Counted from the stretch's first letter, positions 1 through 5,474 are shown. The stretch is DNA of 7,661 bases from SIG607 sp045590395 (GCA_045590395.1 JAZNQX010000091.1:1-7661); one strand, 5' to 3'. Notes: a model not told the origin generated them from the sequence alone. A program made the numbers and translations.

Positions 1-195
1 ATCCTGTTCAAAAGGAGCAAGATTACCATTTTCATCATACTGTTGCTCAATTTGCTCAATTTTAACGTTACCCAGTGTCATAACGTTAACGTCTTCATCT
101 GTTGAAGTAAGATATGCAAGTGTACCACCGATAGCAAGTGCGGCAACTAAAACATAAGCAGTACTCATTAAAAGTACCTTTTTTAGTTTAGACAT
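1..195 (-). CDS. TasA/camelysin-like SipW-dependent secreted protein, N-terminus only
   Basis: Only the first 65 codons are in the window; the gene continues off the left edge. The ATG follows a strong GGAGG ribosome site 8-9 bases upstream. The product starts with a short basic segment (SKLKK), a hydrophobic stretch at about residues 7-24, and then GGTLAYLTSTDEDVNVMTLG, the hallmark of SipW-cognate signal peptides; by analogy with TasA, cleavage would fall between A27 and Y28. After it comes the start of a beta-sandwich strand (NVKIEQ). It lies 79 bases downstream of the 482-aa beta-helix cargo gene, in the same direction, so it is probably the last visible member of the operon. Its first 48 residues closely match that upstream gene, so the two are tandem paralogues. 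Whether it also carries a beta-helix cannot be seen. The family call is firm; the exact role (fibre subunit, minor component, adhesin) is inference. Confidence 0.85.
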   Translation of the reverse strand, partial: MSKLKKVLLMSTAYVLVAALAIGGTLAYLTSTDEDVNVMTLGNVKIEQIEQQYDENGNLAPFEQD

Positions 196-274
196 TATAT
201 GTATGTCCTCCTTTCAGGATTTGCTTATCCGCCCAACACACAAAGGGGTTGAGCGCTTGGAGTTAAATCAGGAA

Positions 275-1723
275 TTACTCAATAGTAATACCATTCAGAC
301 CGTTGTAGAAGAATACAACGTCGCCAGACTTCAGAGAAGCTGCATTTGCAGCAGTAATCAGAGTGTCACCGTAGTAGCAATTCTTGAACACAATGTTGCT
401 GGTTTTGGCAGTATCGAATTCGAAACCTTCCTCAAATACGCAGTTTTCAAGGACTGTGGGACCATAGGGGCGGCAGAAAGCGTAACCGTTGCCCTCACCG
501 AAATTGCAGTTGGTATAGACTACTTCCTTATGAACGTCAGAATGGCTGGTCCAGCCGTTCAGAGTGGAATTGCTGATGTATACGCCATAATTCTTGTTAC
601 CGCCATCAGAGTTAAAAGTGTAGATGGTGCCATCAATGACAACGTTGTCAATGTAGACATCGGCTGTAGCGCTACCCATAAAGACGCCACGCATACCGCT
701 GTTGATGGTCAGGTTCTTGATGGTACCGCCAGTGGTATGAACTGCTGCATCCCAAGTTCCCCAGTTGTTTATACCAAGGCTGTTGCCGTTGCCGTCCAGA
801 GTGCCACCCTTAACCGAAACACCTGTAGCACCGTAGCCACTATTGGCAGTAGTATCACTGGAAGAGAACAATAAATCTTCATTCAAAATAGCATCGCCGC
901 CGGAAATCAAGGCAGTGTCTAATGCTTTTGCAGTGTCTACAACAACGGGAACGGAAACGCCAGCAGTCCAAGGATGGTTGGTACCAAAAGCGGTGTTCAG
1001 AGCGGTCTTAGCATCAGCAAAGCCGGCAGTCTGAACAGCCTGAGAGAATGCGAGGATTTCATAAGTGTCGCCAAGGAGCTCCATATCCTCGTTGGTTGCC
1101 TTGTAATTCAGGTATACCTGGAACAAGGAGGGAGTGGACACCTCACCAGGCTTAAGTGCTTCCTTATAGGTGAAGCAGGATACAGAATACTGCACGCCGT
1201 CAATTGTTACAGATTCCCAGCTGGAATCCTGCGTATAATAATCCTTATTACCTACGTTTACACCGATCCGGCCTTCAGTAAAAGGATCTTCCAGTGCGAT
1301 CCAAGTACGCACATAAGCATCAGACTTGCCGGTGTTCTTAACGGTAACGATCTTATCCTGTGCGTTCTTAGAGGTAAATACCTTCTGAAGGCCCTGAGAA
1401 CCTACCTGAGACATGTCGACCGTAGTGGTATCCCAGTTACCTGCGCCGTTGTTGTAGGGGTTGCCGTTAGCATCGAGCTCAGTGCAGGGCAGCAGCGGCT
1501 TAGCCTGAGAGAAGTCCTTAAGTACATAAGAACCGTTTTCTACCTTGTAAGCGCCGTTTTCAACAACACGCTCGTACTCGTTCTGCTCGATCTTTACATT
1601 GCCGAGAGTCATAACGTTTACGTCATCATCAGTGCTTGTGAGGTAAGCCAAAGTTCCGCCGATAGCAACTGTTGCCACGAGTACGAAGCTTAAACCATAG
1701 AGTAAAATATTTTTTAGTTTCAT
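275..1723 (-). CDS. SipW-dependent secreted protein: TasA-like domain fused to a beta-helix
   Basis: 482 aa, ATG with an AAAGGA site about 10 bases upstream. Residues 1-26 are a SipW-type signal peptide (hydrophobic core, then IGGTLAYLTST; predicted cut A26/Y27). Residues about 27-247 form a TasA/camelysin-like beta-sandwich, recognised by VNVMTLGNVKIEQ, by the strand VTVKNTGKSDAYVRTWIALE (about 126-145) and by the closing segment AFSQAVQTAGFADAKTAL (about 225-242), which the two neighbouring cargo proteins share. After a short linker, residues about 258-482 start with a 'KALDTALISGGDAILNEDL' entry segment and continue as short strand-turn rungs (GTLDGNGNSLGI, GTIKNLTINSG, VYIDNVVIDG, YGVYISNSTLNG, VVYTNCNFGEG, TVLENCVFEEG, NIVFKNCYYGD) typical of a right-handed parallel beta-helix, as in pectate-lyase-like or adhesin domains. 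There are six cysteines, four of them in the helix rungs. No LPXTG anchor is visible. Binding target or enzymatic activity is unknown; no clear catalytic residues are seen. Confidence 0.88.
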   Translation of the reverse strand: MKLKNILLYGLSFVLVATVAIGGTLAYLTSTDDDVNVMTLGNVKIEQNEYERVVENGAYKVENGSYVLKDFSQAKPLLPCTELDANGNPYNNGAGNWDTTTVDMSQVGSQGLQKVFTSKNAQDKIVTVKNTGKSDAYVRTWIALEDPFTEGRIGVNVGNKDYYTQDSSWESVTIDGVQYSVSCFTYKEALKPGEVSTPSLFQVYLNYKATNEDMELLGDTYEILAFSQAVQTAGFADAKTALNTAFGTNHPWTAGVSVPVVVDTAKALDTALISGGDAILNEDLLFSSSDTTANSGYGATGVSVKGGTLDGNGNSLGINNWGTWDAAVHTTGGTIKNLTINSGMRGVFMGSATADVYIDNVVIDGTIYTFNSDGGNKNYGVYISNSTLNGWTSHSDVHKEVVYTNCNFGEGNGYAFCRPYGPTVLENCVFEEGFEFDTAKTSNIVFKNCYYGDTLITAANAASLKSGDVVFFYNGLNGITIE

Positions 1724-1759
1724 AAGTCTTTTTTCCTTTCAAGTAAAAAATTTTTATTA

Positions 1760-1781
1760 TGCAAAGGTTTTCACCTTTACA
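1760..1781 (-). other. GNRA-capped hairpin between two cargo genes
   Basis: Read on the minus strand this is TGTAAAGGT-GAAA-ACCTTTGCA: nine pairs (one wobble) closed by a GAAA tetraloop. It starts directly after the stop codon of the 210-aa cargo gene. A T-run occurs only about 10 bases further on, so it is not a standard intrinsic terminator. Inference: it may stabilise the upstream message end or partly reduce read-through into the beta-helix cargo gene. Confidence 0.4.
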
Positions 1782-2414
1782 TTACGGATTTGCTGAAGGG
1801 ATTTTTGCCCAAGCATCAGCAGCGGTTGCGATATTGTTATCACGCTGTACCGCGTAGGCAGTAACTGTGAGGGTAGGATAATTATTGCCATTCGCATCTA
1901 AAGCGTTTAGCATTTCCTTTGTAACTTCACCCTTCACGTCAACCTTGCCATCTGGATTGTCGGCATCTCCCTTAATTACTGTAAATACAGCATCTGCATC
2001 AGTCTTTGATACTTCTCTGTAGTATACACCCGGAGTATTTGCAAGCGCTGTCCAACCGTCAGCCATTTCATAGGTCATAAACTCGTCAAAGTTTGCGGAT
2101 TTTTCAAGCTTTACAAACAGCCATGCGTTTTCGCTATCTGCCTTGAAGGTCACTTTAGGGTCTTTTGCGATAGTGTTGCCTGGAACCATTGGGTAGGTGT
2201 TGGTATTGGGATTATTGTCGCCATCTTTATCGGTATCGGTTTCACTGAGTTCAATGTTAATATCGCCGTAAGTAAAAGTATTTACTACCGGCTCAGTATC
2301 TGTAATAAGCCAGGCAACAGTACCGCCGATAATGGTACAAAATACAAGAGCAATTGCCATAATCATAAAAAACGGTTTTGTGCCTTTAAGCTTCTTTAAA
2401 CTTCTTTCTTTCAC
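1782..2414 (-). CDS. TasA/camelysin-like SipW-dependent secreted protein
   Basis: 210 aa. The start is a GTG (MKERSLKK), chosen because AAAGGAG lies eight bases before it. The N-terminus has an unusually long basic segment (KERSLKKLKGTK), a hydrophobic core at about residues 15-31 and then IGGTVAWLITDTEPVVNTFT, the SipW-type cleavage region (predicted cut A34/W35). The mature part follows the family plan: strand INIELSETD, an acidic DTDKDGDNNPN loop (about residues 60-69) that resembles a calcium-binding loop, then PMVPGNTIAKDPKVTFKADS, AWLFVKLEKS, and the closing strand LTVTAYAVQ followed by AADAWAKI. It is the second cargo gene after the signal peptidase. Role in a surface fibre or coat is inferred from the family and context; calcium binding is only a possibility. 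The long positive N-region could alter export or retention. Confidence 0.87.
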   Translation of the reverse strand: MKERSLKKLKGTKPFFMIMAIALVFCTIIGGTVAWLITDTEPVVNTFTYGDINIELSETDTDKDGDNNPNTNTYPMVPGNTIAKDPKVTFKADSENAWLFVKLEKSANFDEFMTYEMADGWTALANTPGVYYREVSKTDADAVFTVIKGDADNPDGKVDVKGEVTKEMLNALDANGNNYPTLTVTAYAVQRDNNIATAADAWAKIPSANP

Positions 2415-2472
2415 CTGTGTTTCTCCTTTCTTAAGATTTTATTTCAGCAGACTTATCGTCTGTTTGAAAGCG

Positions 2473-3120
2473 TTATGGGTTAACCTGGTTATCAAATGCT
2501 GTCCAAGCAGCATCTGCACTATCAAAGCCGGTTGCTTGAATAGCATGACCTATAACCGTGATTTCGAGGTCGGCAATAGATTCCATATCCTTGCTCGTAA
2601 AGGCACCGGGAACGGTGATGGTGTCAAAAAGAGCATCTAGCACGGTATCCTTATCAGATTTTGCAACGATTTCTTTATAACGGAATTCATATGTAAGTGT
2701 GTTATTTTCTCTTGTTACTGCTTCATATATCCAATTTTCAGCATTATAACCACCAAAAATTGTGATAAGGTCTGCCTTTGCAGGTGAGTAAATCTTATCA
2801 AATTCATCAGCACAGTTAATAGTCAGAAGCATGCGAACATAGGAGGCTTCACTATCTGCTTTAACGGTCATAGTGGGGTCTTTAATATAGGTTTGACCGG
2901 GAATAAGGTGGTAGTTATTTGTCTTTACTCTATCTGCACCTACAACCTCTTTACCGTCAGAAGTAACCTTTGTTTCATCCAGTGTGATGTTTACTTTACC
3001 CACAGTAAATGTGTTAACCACCGTGTCCTGACTTGTAAGGTATGCCAAAGTACCGAAAACGGAAGCCACAGCTAGTAACACCGCACAAACGGACAGTATT
3101 AAAACTTTTGACTTTTTCAT
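2473..3120 (-). CDS. TasA/camelysin-like SipW-dependent secreted protein
   Basis: 215 aa, ATG preceded by AAGGAG at eight bases. It starts MKKSK, then a hydrophobic core at about residues 6-22, then FGTLAYLTSQDTVVNTFTVG, the SipW-cognate signature (predicted cut A26/Y27). Downstream landmarks match the family: VNITLDE, YHLIPGQTYIKDPTMTVKAD, SYVRMLLTI and the closing ITVIGHAIQATGFDSADAAW. It is the first gene after the signal peptidase (29 bases between them), the place where a major substrate such as TasA is often found. No protease motif of the kind proposed for camelysin is obvious. Likely exported, processed by the adjacent peptidase and built into an extracellular fibre or coat; the polymeric state is inference. 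Confidence 0.88.
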   Translation of the reverse strand: MKKSKVLILSVCAVLLAVASVFGTLAYLTSQDTVVNTFTVGKVNITLDETKVTSDGKEVVGADRVKTNNYHLIPGQTYIKDPTMTVKADSEASYVRMLLTINCADEFDKIYSPAKADLITIFGGYNAENWIYEAVTRENNTLTYEFRYKEIVAKSDKDTVLDALFDTITVPGAFTSKDMESIADLEITVIGHAIQATGFDSADAAWTAFDNQVNP

Positions 3121-3149
3121 AACAAATTCTCCTTAAAATTCAATTTTTA

Positions 3150-3659
3150 TCACTTGGATTTTGCCTTTTTATCATCAAGCAGAATACCAATAATAATTTC
3201 TATAAGAATAAATGATACTGCTACCGAAACAGCAACATACTTACCCGGCGGATAAGCAATATATGTAGCAAAAAAGCCGAGCAAGGGTATGCAAAAAATC
3301 GGACTGCCTATAACATCACTTTTATTTACAAGTGTGCCGTCTGCAATTTTATTTTCATCACCTTTTGTACGAAACAGAACGGTATGTGGATTATTTTCGT
3401 CCTGTACAAGTTCAATGATGCGGTGAGTAGCTATGGTGCCGTTTGACATTTTAAAGGTGATAACGTCATTTTCTTGAAGTTTTTCTTCATCAACCGCTTT
3501 TACATAAATAATCGAACCTGTAGGATATACCGATTCCATAGAGCCGGAAAGCACTGTATACGGCTCTATACCTAAAAGCCTTGTTCCATGAAGCAAAAAA
3601 ACCAGTACCACAACGAATATCACTAATACATTAGAAACAACTTTTAATAACTTTTTCAC
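3150..3659 (-). CDS. sipW: SipW-like (ER-type) signal peptidase I
   Basis: Membrane serine peptidase of the S26B type that removes signal peptides from TasA-like proteins. The frame is open far upstream inside the regulator gene, but the sensible start is the GTG at 3659-3657: an AGAGAGG site sits seven bases before it and it falls 13 bases after the regulator stop, giving 169 aa. An N-terminal membrane segment spans about residues 8-24. The catalytic serine is S40 in VLSGSMES. The general base is H79 in IATHRI, where bacterial-type enzymes have lysine; this His is the mark of SipW/archaeal/ER-type enzymes. The conserved KGDENKIADG box carries D101 and D107. A second hydrophobic segment lies at about 135-165, before a lysine-rich tail. 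The four following genes all carry matching signal peptides, which supports the assignment. Confidence 0.93.
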   Translation of the reverse strand: MKKLLKVVSNVLVIFVVVLVFLLHGTRLLGIEPYTVLSGSMESVYPTGSIIYVKAVDEEKLQENDVITFKMSNGTIATHRIIELVQDENNPHTVLFRTKGDENKIADGTLVNKSDVIGSPIFCIPLLGFFATYIAYPPGKYVAVSVAVSFILIEIIIGILLDDKKAKSK

Positions 3660-3672
3660 AACCACGCCTCTC

Positions 3673-4275
3673 TTATTCGTCTTTTTTGCTCTCGTTCCAC
3701 ACGAGTGCCGACTCAATAGCCGAATACAGTACTCTGAAAACATCCTCCGCCGTTTCATCGTTATCGGGAATTTCGTTGCGCAGAATTTTAATGATGGTAG
3801 AATATACAATATCGAGGATGCGGTTGAACATACGCCATACGTCTGTTCCTGATTTAAAGGCAGGAGCAAAACTATCTATGACCTCAGCATACGCTTTTCT
3901 TCTTTTTAGCGGTGAATAGGAATTGTAATATTGAGAATAGTAGTACTTAATAAAGAAAGAACACTTATCATAATCAAGGATTTTTTTCCAACAAGCCATA
4001 AAAAATATATAGCACCTTTCCTTAATCTCAATTTCTTTCATTTGCATAATCGGTTCGTATTTCATGATGCACGAAATAAGTTCGCTATCTATTAAGGCAA
4101 ACGTTTGCGCGAACAAATCATCCTTATCCTCAAACATTCGATAAATATACACTTCATTAACACCGGAATGAGCTGCTATAGCCTTAGTGGTAGCTTTATG
4201 AATACCCTCAGTAGCAACCACATGGATGGCACTTTCCATAAGTTTTTGACGTATCTCTTCCTTTTTCATTTTCAT
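3673..4275 (-). CDS. TetR/AcrR-family transcriptional regulator
   Basis: 200 aa. The N-terminal helix-turn-helix is clear: IRQKLMESAIHVVATEGIHK followed by TTKAIAAHSGVNEVYIYRMF (about residues 8-48) and the usual KDDLFAQTF. The remaining ~145 residues are an all-helical ligand/dimer domain without recognisable ligand motifs, rich in aromatic residues (FFIKYYYSQYYNSY at about 106-119). Two in-frame ATGs (codons 1 and 3) are possible; a GGGG site lies three bases before the first and nine before the third, so the third (4269) may be the real one. It heads the operon 13 bases before the signal peptidase and therefore probably regulates it and itself. Palindromes just upstream are candidate operators. 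In Bacillus the tapA-sipW-tasA operon uses SinR instead, so a TetR-headed version is a different control scheme. The inducer is unknown. Confidence 0.88.
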   Translation of the reverse strand: MKMKKEEIRQKLMESAIHVVATEGIHKATTKAIAAHSGVNEVYIYRMFEDKDDLFAQTFALIDSELISCIMKYEPIMQMKEIEIKERCYIFFMACWKKILDYDKCSFFIKYYYSQYYNSYSPLKRRKAYAEVIDSFAPAFKSGTDVWRMFNRILDIVYSTIIKILRNEIPDNDETAEDVFRVLYSAIESALVWNESKKDE

Positions 4276-4286
4276 CTTCCCCTTTT

Positions 4287-4338
4287 GTAAGTGTTTACTA
4301 CAATTTTCGGCAAAAAATTACAAACGCTTAGCGTTTGT
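4287..4338 (-). promoter_or_regulatory. Candidate promoter/operator region of the regulator-sipW operon
   Basis: A weak promoter can be read on the minus strand: TTGTAA (4323-4318), 17 bases, TAGTAA (4300-4295). Overlapping its -35 side is a perfect palindrome ACAAACGC-TTA-GCGTTTGT (4320-4338), and overlapping its -10 side is a partial one, GTAAGTGTTTAC (4287-4298). That layout fits TetR self-repression. A competing reading is that the larger palindrome, followed on the minus strand by AATTTTTT, is the intrinsic terminator of the small zinc-ribbon gene that ends 70 bases upstream. Both could be true. Confidence 0.4.
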
Positions 4339-4407
4339 GCTTGGAAATACACATAGACTTTTGCGAGGGTAGGGATTGCTTTAGTTGGTTTTATCTATTA
4401 AAGAGTT

Positions 4408-4596
4408 TTAAGGTTCAATAAGTGGTACCACATTTACAATACATTCTTTTCCGCATCGTTTACATTTAATCGGCAGATTTTTAATCTCGGTATCAGGAAG
4501 TAACCAGAGTATTGTGTGCTTACTGCATAAAGGACATAAAAATCGTCGCCGCACTGTTTGAGTATCTGTCGGTTTGTGCTGTAATGTGTTTTGCAA
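4408..4596 (-). CDS. Small cysteine-rich KTR-type zinc-ribbon protein
   Basis: 62 aa. The start is a TTG, supported by GAGGTG seven bases upstream; no ATG or GTG with a better site is present. The core is FLCPLCSKHTILWLLPDTEI followed by KNLPIKCKRCGKECIVNVVP, that is two Cys-x-x-Cys pairs (about C21/C24 and C45/C48) separated by a 'DTEIKNLPI' middle. This matches the Cys-rich KTR family of about 50-65 residues, from memory a small zinc-binding protein often found beside tet(M)-type genes in conjugative transposons; the signature 'KTR' is replaced here by KHT. Function in the family is unknown. It lies same-strand between an independent short transcript and the TetR regulator, with 132 bases to the latter, and may share the operon. 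Fair confidence that it is expressed, given the codon-perfect ribosome site. Confidence 0.8.
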   Translation of the reverse strand: MQNTLQHKPTDTQTVRRRFLCPLCSKHTILWLLPDTEIKNLPIKCKRCGKECIVNVVPLIEP

Positions 4597-4625
4597 ATGG
4601 AATCACCTCATTTTGTGTTAGCCTG

Positions 4626-4685
4626 CAAAAAAAATAAAAAAAGCCTGTACCATAATCGTTATACAACGATTAAATGGCACAGGCT
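4626..4685 (-). terminator. Strong intrinsic terminator
   Basis: On the minus strand the arms AGCCTGT.CCAT..AATCGTT (4685-4665) and AACGATT.ATGG.ACAGGCT (4660-4642) pair over 18 positions with one mismatch and a two-base bulge around a four-base loop. They are followed by T7-A-T8 (4641-4626). This is a textbook Rho-independent terminator. It ends a transcript starting near 4772 and lies about 30 bases before the small zinc-ribbon gene, so it could be either the end of a small RNA or an attenuator for the downstream genes. Confidence 0.88.
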
Positions 4686-4772
4686 CTAAGGCTCAGGCGC
4701 TGTTCAATTTTAAATGTTATGTGAGTAGGAAACCCACTATACTGTTCACAAAAAGCTAAAAATTTTTTAGTA
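4630..4772 (-). ncRNA. Candidate ~140-nt small RNA or attenuator leader
   Basis: Bounded by an excellent promoter (4779-4807) and the strong terminator at 4626-4685, with no credible protein between. Visible parts on the minus strand: a short A/T palindrome CTAAAAAATTTTTTAG near the 5' end (4770-4755), a six-pair hairpin GTGGGT-TTCCT-ACTCAC (4737-4721, one G-U), a linker with GAACAG twice, and CGCCTGAGCC (4699-4690), whose GCCTG could compete for the CAGGC of the terminator. A ten-codon frame from a GTG at about 4750 has no ribosome site. I do not recognise a named RNA family. Either a free-standing small RNA or a transcription-attenuation leader of the Cys-rich KTR gene and perhaps the secretion operon. 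Confidence 0.5.
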
Positions 4773-4778
4773 TGACGT

Positions 4779-4807
4779 ATTATATCATAACATAAACGAA
4801 AAAACAA
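4779..4807 (-). promoter_or_regulatory. Sigma-A promoter with extended -10
   Basis: On the minus strand: -35 TTGTTT (4807-4802), exactly 17 bases, perfect -10 TATAAT (4784-4779) preceded by TG at the extended position. Expected transcript start about 4772. It drives the putative small RNA/leader ending at 4626. Confidence 0.78.
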
Positions 4808-4919
4808 GTGTTTTATTTCAAAAAGTAAAATTTGCATAAACTTAACGGATTTTGTGCGCAATAAATAATATCTTTTGGTTACTTTTTTTGAAAAAAGGTA
4901 GTGTCTGTTCCCTCATTTT

Positions 4920-4964
4920 ATTATACCAAATCGGGATAATTTTATTATACCAATATGGGATAAT
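4920..4964 (+). promoter_or_regulatory. Two tandem palindromic operators upstream of the Xre gene
   Basis: Two near-identical 25-base units (4916-4940 and 4940-4964; period 24) each hold a 21-base imperfect palindrome of the form ATTATACC-n5-GGGATAAT (4920-4940 and 4944-4964; seven of eight arm positions match). The second ends 20 bases before the Xre ATG. Position, duplication and symmetry fit binding by the HTH repressor encoded immediately downstream. GATAAT/TATTAT strings within the arms could serve as -10 boxes, but no convincing -35 at 17 bases was found. Confidence 0.68.
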
Positions 4965-4983
4965 AATGTCAAGAGGTGGTTCA

Positions 4984-5190
4984 ATGAGATTAAAAGAAAT
5001 CAGAAAATCAAAGGGAATTTCACAACTTAAATTGGCAATGGACTTAAATACAAATCAAAATACCATCAGCCGCTATGAAACCGGTGAGCGCGAACCCGGA
5101 ATAAATGAACTTATAAAAATAGCAGATTATTTCAGTATATCTATTGATTATTTACTTGAAAGAACAGATAACCCAAATATACAAAAATAA
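4984..5190 (+). CDS. Xre/HTH_3-family transcriptional regulator (68 aa)
   Basis: Single-domain DNA-binding protein. The helix-turn-helix fills nearly the whole chain: MRLKEIRKSKGISQLKLAM (helices 1-2), NTNQNTISRYETGEREPG (recognition helix and turn, about 26-43), INELIKIADYFSISIDYLLE (helices 4-5). The ATG at 4984 was chosen because AGAGGTGG sits about six bases upstream and the domain begins there; the open frame extends further left, but that part is AT-rich operator DNA. Size and order resemble small phage-like or stand-alone repressors. It is transcribed away from the small zinc-ribbon/secretion block and is followed by its own terminator, so it is a single-gene unit, probably self-regulating through the tandem palindromes. 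Other targets are unknown. Confidence 0.88.
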   Translation: MRLKEIRKSKGISQLKLAMDLNTNQNTISRYETGEREPGINELIKIADYFSISIDYLLERTDNPNIQK

Positions 5191-5219
5191 GCCGTGAAAA
5201 TCACGGCTTTGATTTTTTT
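5189..5219 (+). terminator. Intrinsic terminator of the Xre gene
   Basis: AAGCCGTGA-AAA-TCACGGCTT (nine pairs, three-base loop) followed by TGATTTTTTT. The stem begins within the last bases of the stop codon region, so it clearly belongs to the Xre gene. Confidence 0.9.
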
Positions 5220-5248
5220 GTATGCTTGTGTTAAATCAGGGACAAATT

Positions 5249-5363
5249 AGCCTGTGGTTCCCTCTGACGAGGGAGCTGGATTTTGCGTAGCAAAAGACTG
5301 AGGGAGAGAAACTACCCCTCCGTCAAAACTTCGTTTTGCCACCTCCCCTGACAAGTGGAGGCT
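5249..5363. repeat. 115-bp dispersed palindromic extragenic element
   Basis: Ends are complementary (AGCCT ... AGGCT). Inside are nested hairpins: CCCTC-TGAC-GAGGG (5260-5273), TTTTGC-GTA-GCAAAA (5281-5295), CAAAAC-TTC-GTTTTG (5324-5338) and CCTCCCC...AGTGGAGG at the right end. No reading frame is preserved. From memory, elements with the same 'CTCTGACGAGGGAG ... GAGGGAGAGA ... CCCCTCCGTC' layout are scattered in many copies between genes of gut Clostridia, like REP/BIME elements elsewhere. It sits just downstream of the Xre terminator, in DNA with no gene. Confidence 0.72.
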
Positions 5364-5372
5364 CATTTTTAA

Positions 5373-5401
5373 CAACTTGTGGAAGTCATTTCCACAAGTT
5401 G
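5373..5401. other. Perfect 12-bp hairpin
   Basis: CAACTTGTGGAA-GTCAT-TTCCACAAGTTG, a perfect 12-pair stem with a five-base loop, ten bases after the dispersed element. On the plus strand it is followed only by GAGTTTTCC, so it is a weak terminator at best. It could be part of the neighbouring repeat cluster. Confidence 0.55.
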
Positions 5402-5409
5402 AGTTTTCC

Positions 5410-5459
5410 GCATAACAACAAGCATTTTCTTTAATTTAATATAACATTTTTTGTTATGC
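5410..5459. other. Inverted repeat in gene-free spacer
   Basis: GCATAACAA (5410-5418) is the exact reverse complement of TTGTTATGC (5451-5459), with a 32-base AT-rich interval that contains its own small ATAACA/TGTTAT pair (5441-5457). No gene is seen here; purpose unknown. Confidence 0.4.
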
Positions 5460-5474
5460 TTTTCAAGTTATATA

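Noticed and set aside
196..274. Terminator between the two left-most cargo genes
   Set aside because: No stem followed by a T-run on the minus strand was found; the genes are probably co-transcribed.
203..874. Long plus-strand open frame opposite the beta-helix coding region
   Set aside because: It is a mirror of the minus-strand 482-aa gene, has no ribosome site and no recognisable domain, while the minus frame shows signal peptide and domain motifs.
974..1693. Plus-strand 239-codon frame opposite the TasA-like domain
   Set aside because: Opposite-strand shadow; composition is that of reverse-read coding DNA, no start signals.
3660..3869. Seventy extra N-terminal codons of the signal peptidase starting inside the TetR gene
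   Set aside because: The extension would overlap the regulator by about 200 bases, has no membrane or peptidase features, and a GTG with a good ribosome site lies right at the N-terminal membrane segment.
4670..4861. Minus-strand 63-codon frame across the small-RNA region
   Set aside because: It begins upstream of a perfect promoter and stops within a terminator hairpin; no ribosome site, no domain. The RNA signals explain the region better.
4852..4983. N-terminal extension of the Xre protein
   Set aside because: It would run through the tandem operators and has no ribosome site; the ATG at 4984 has one and starts the domain exactly.
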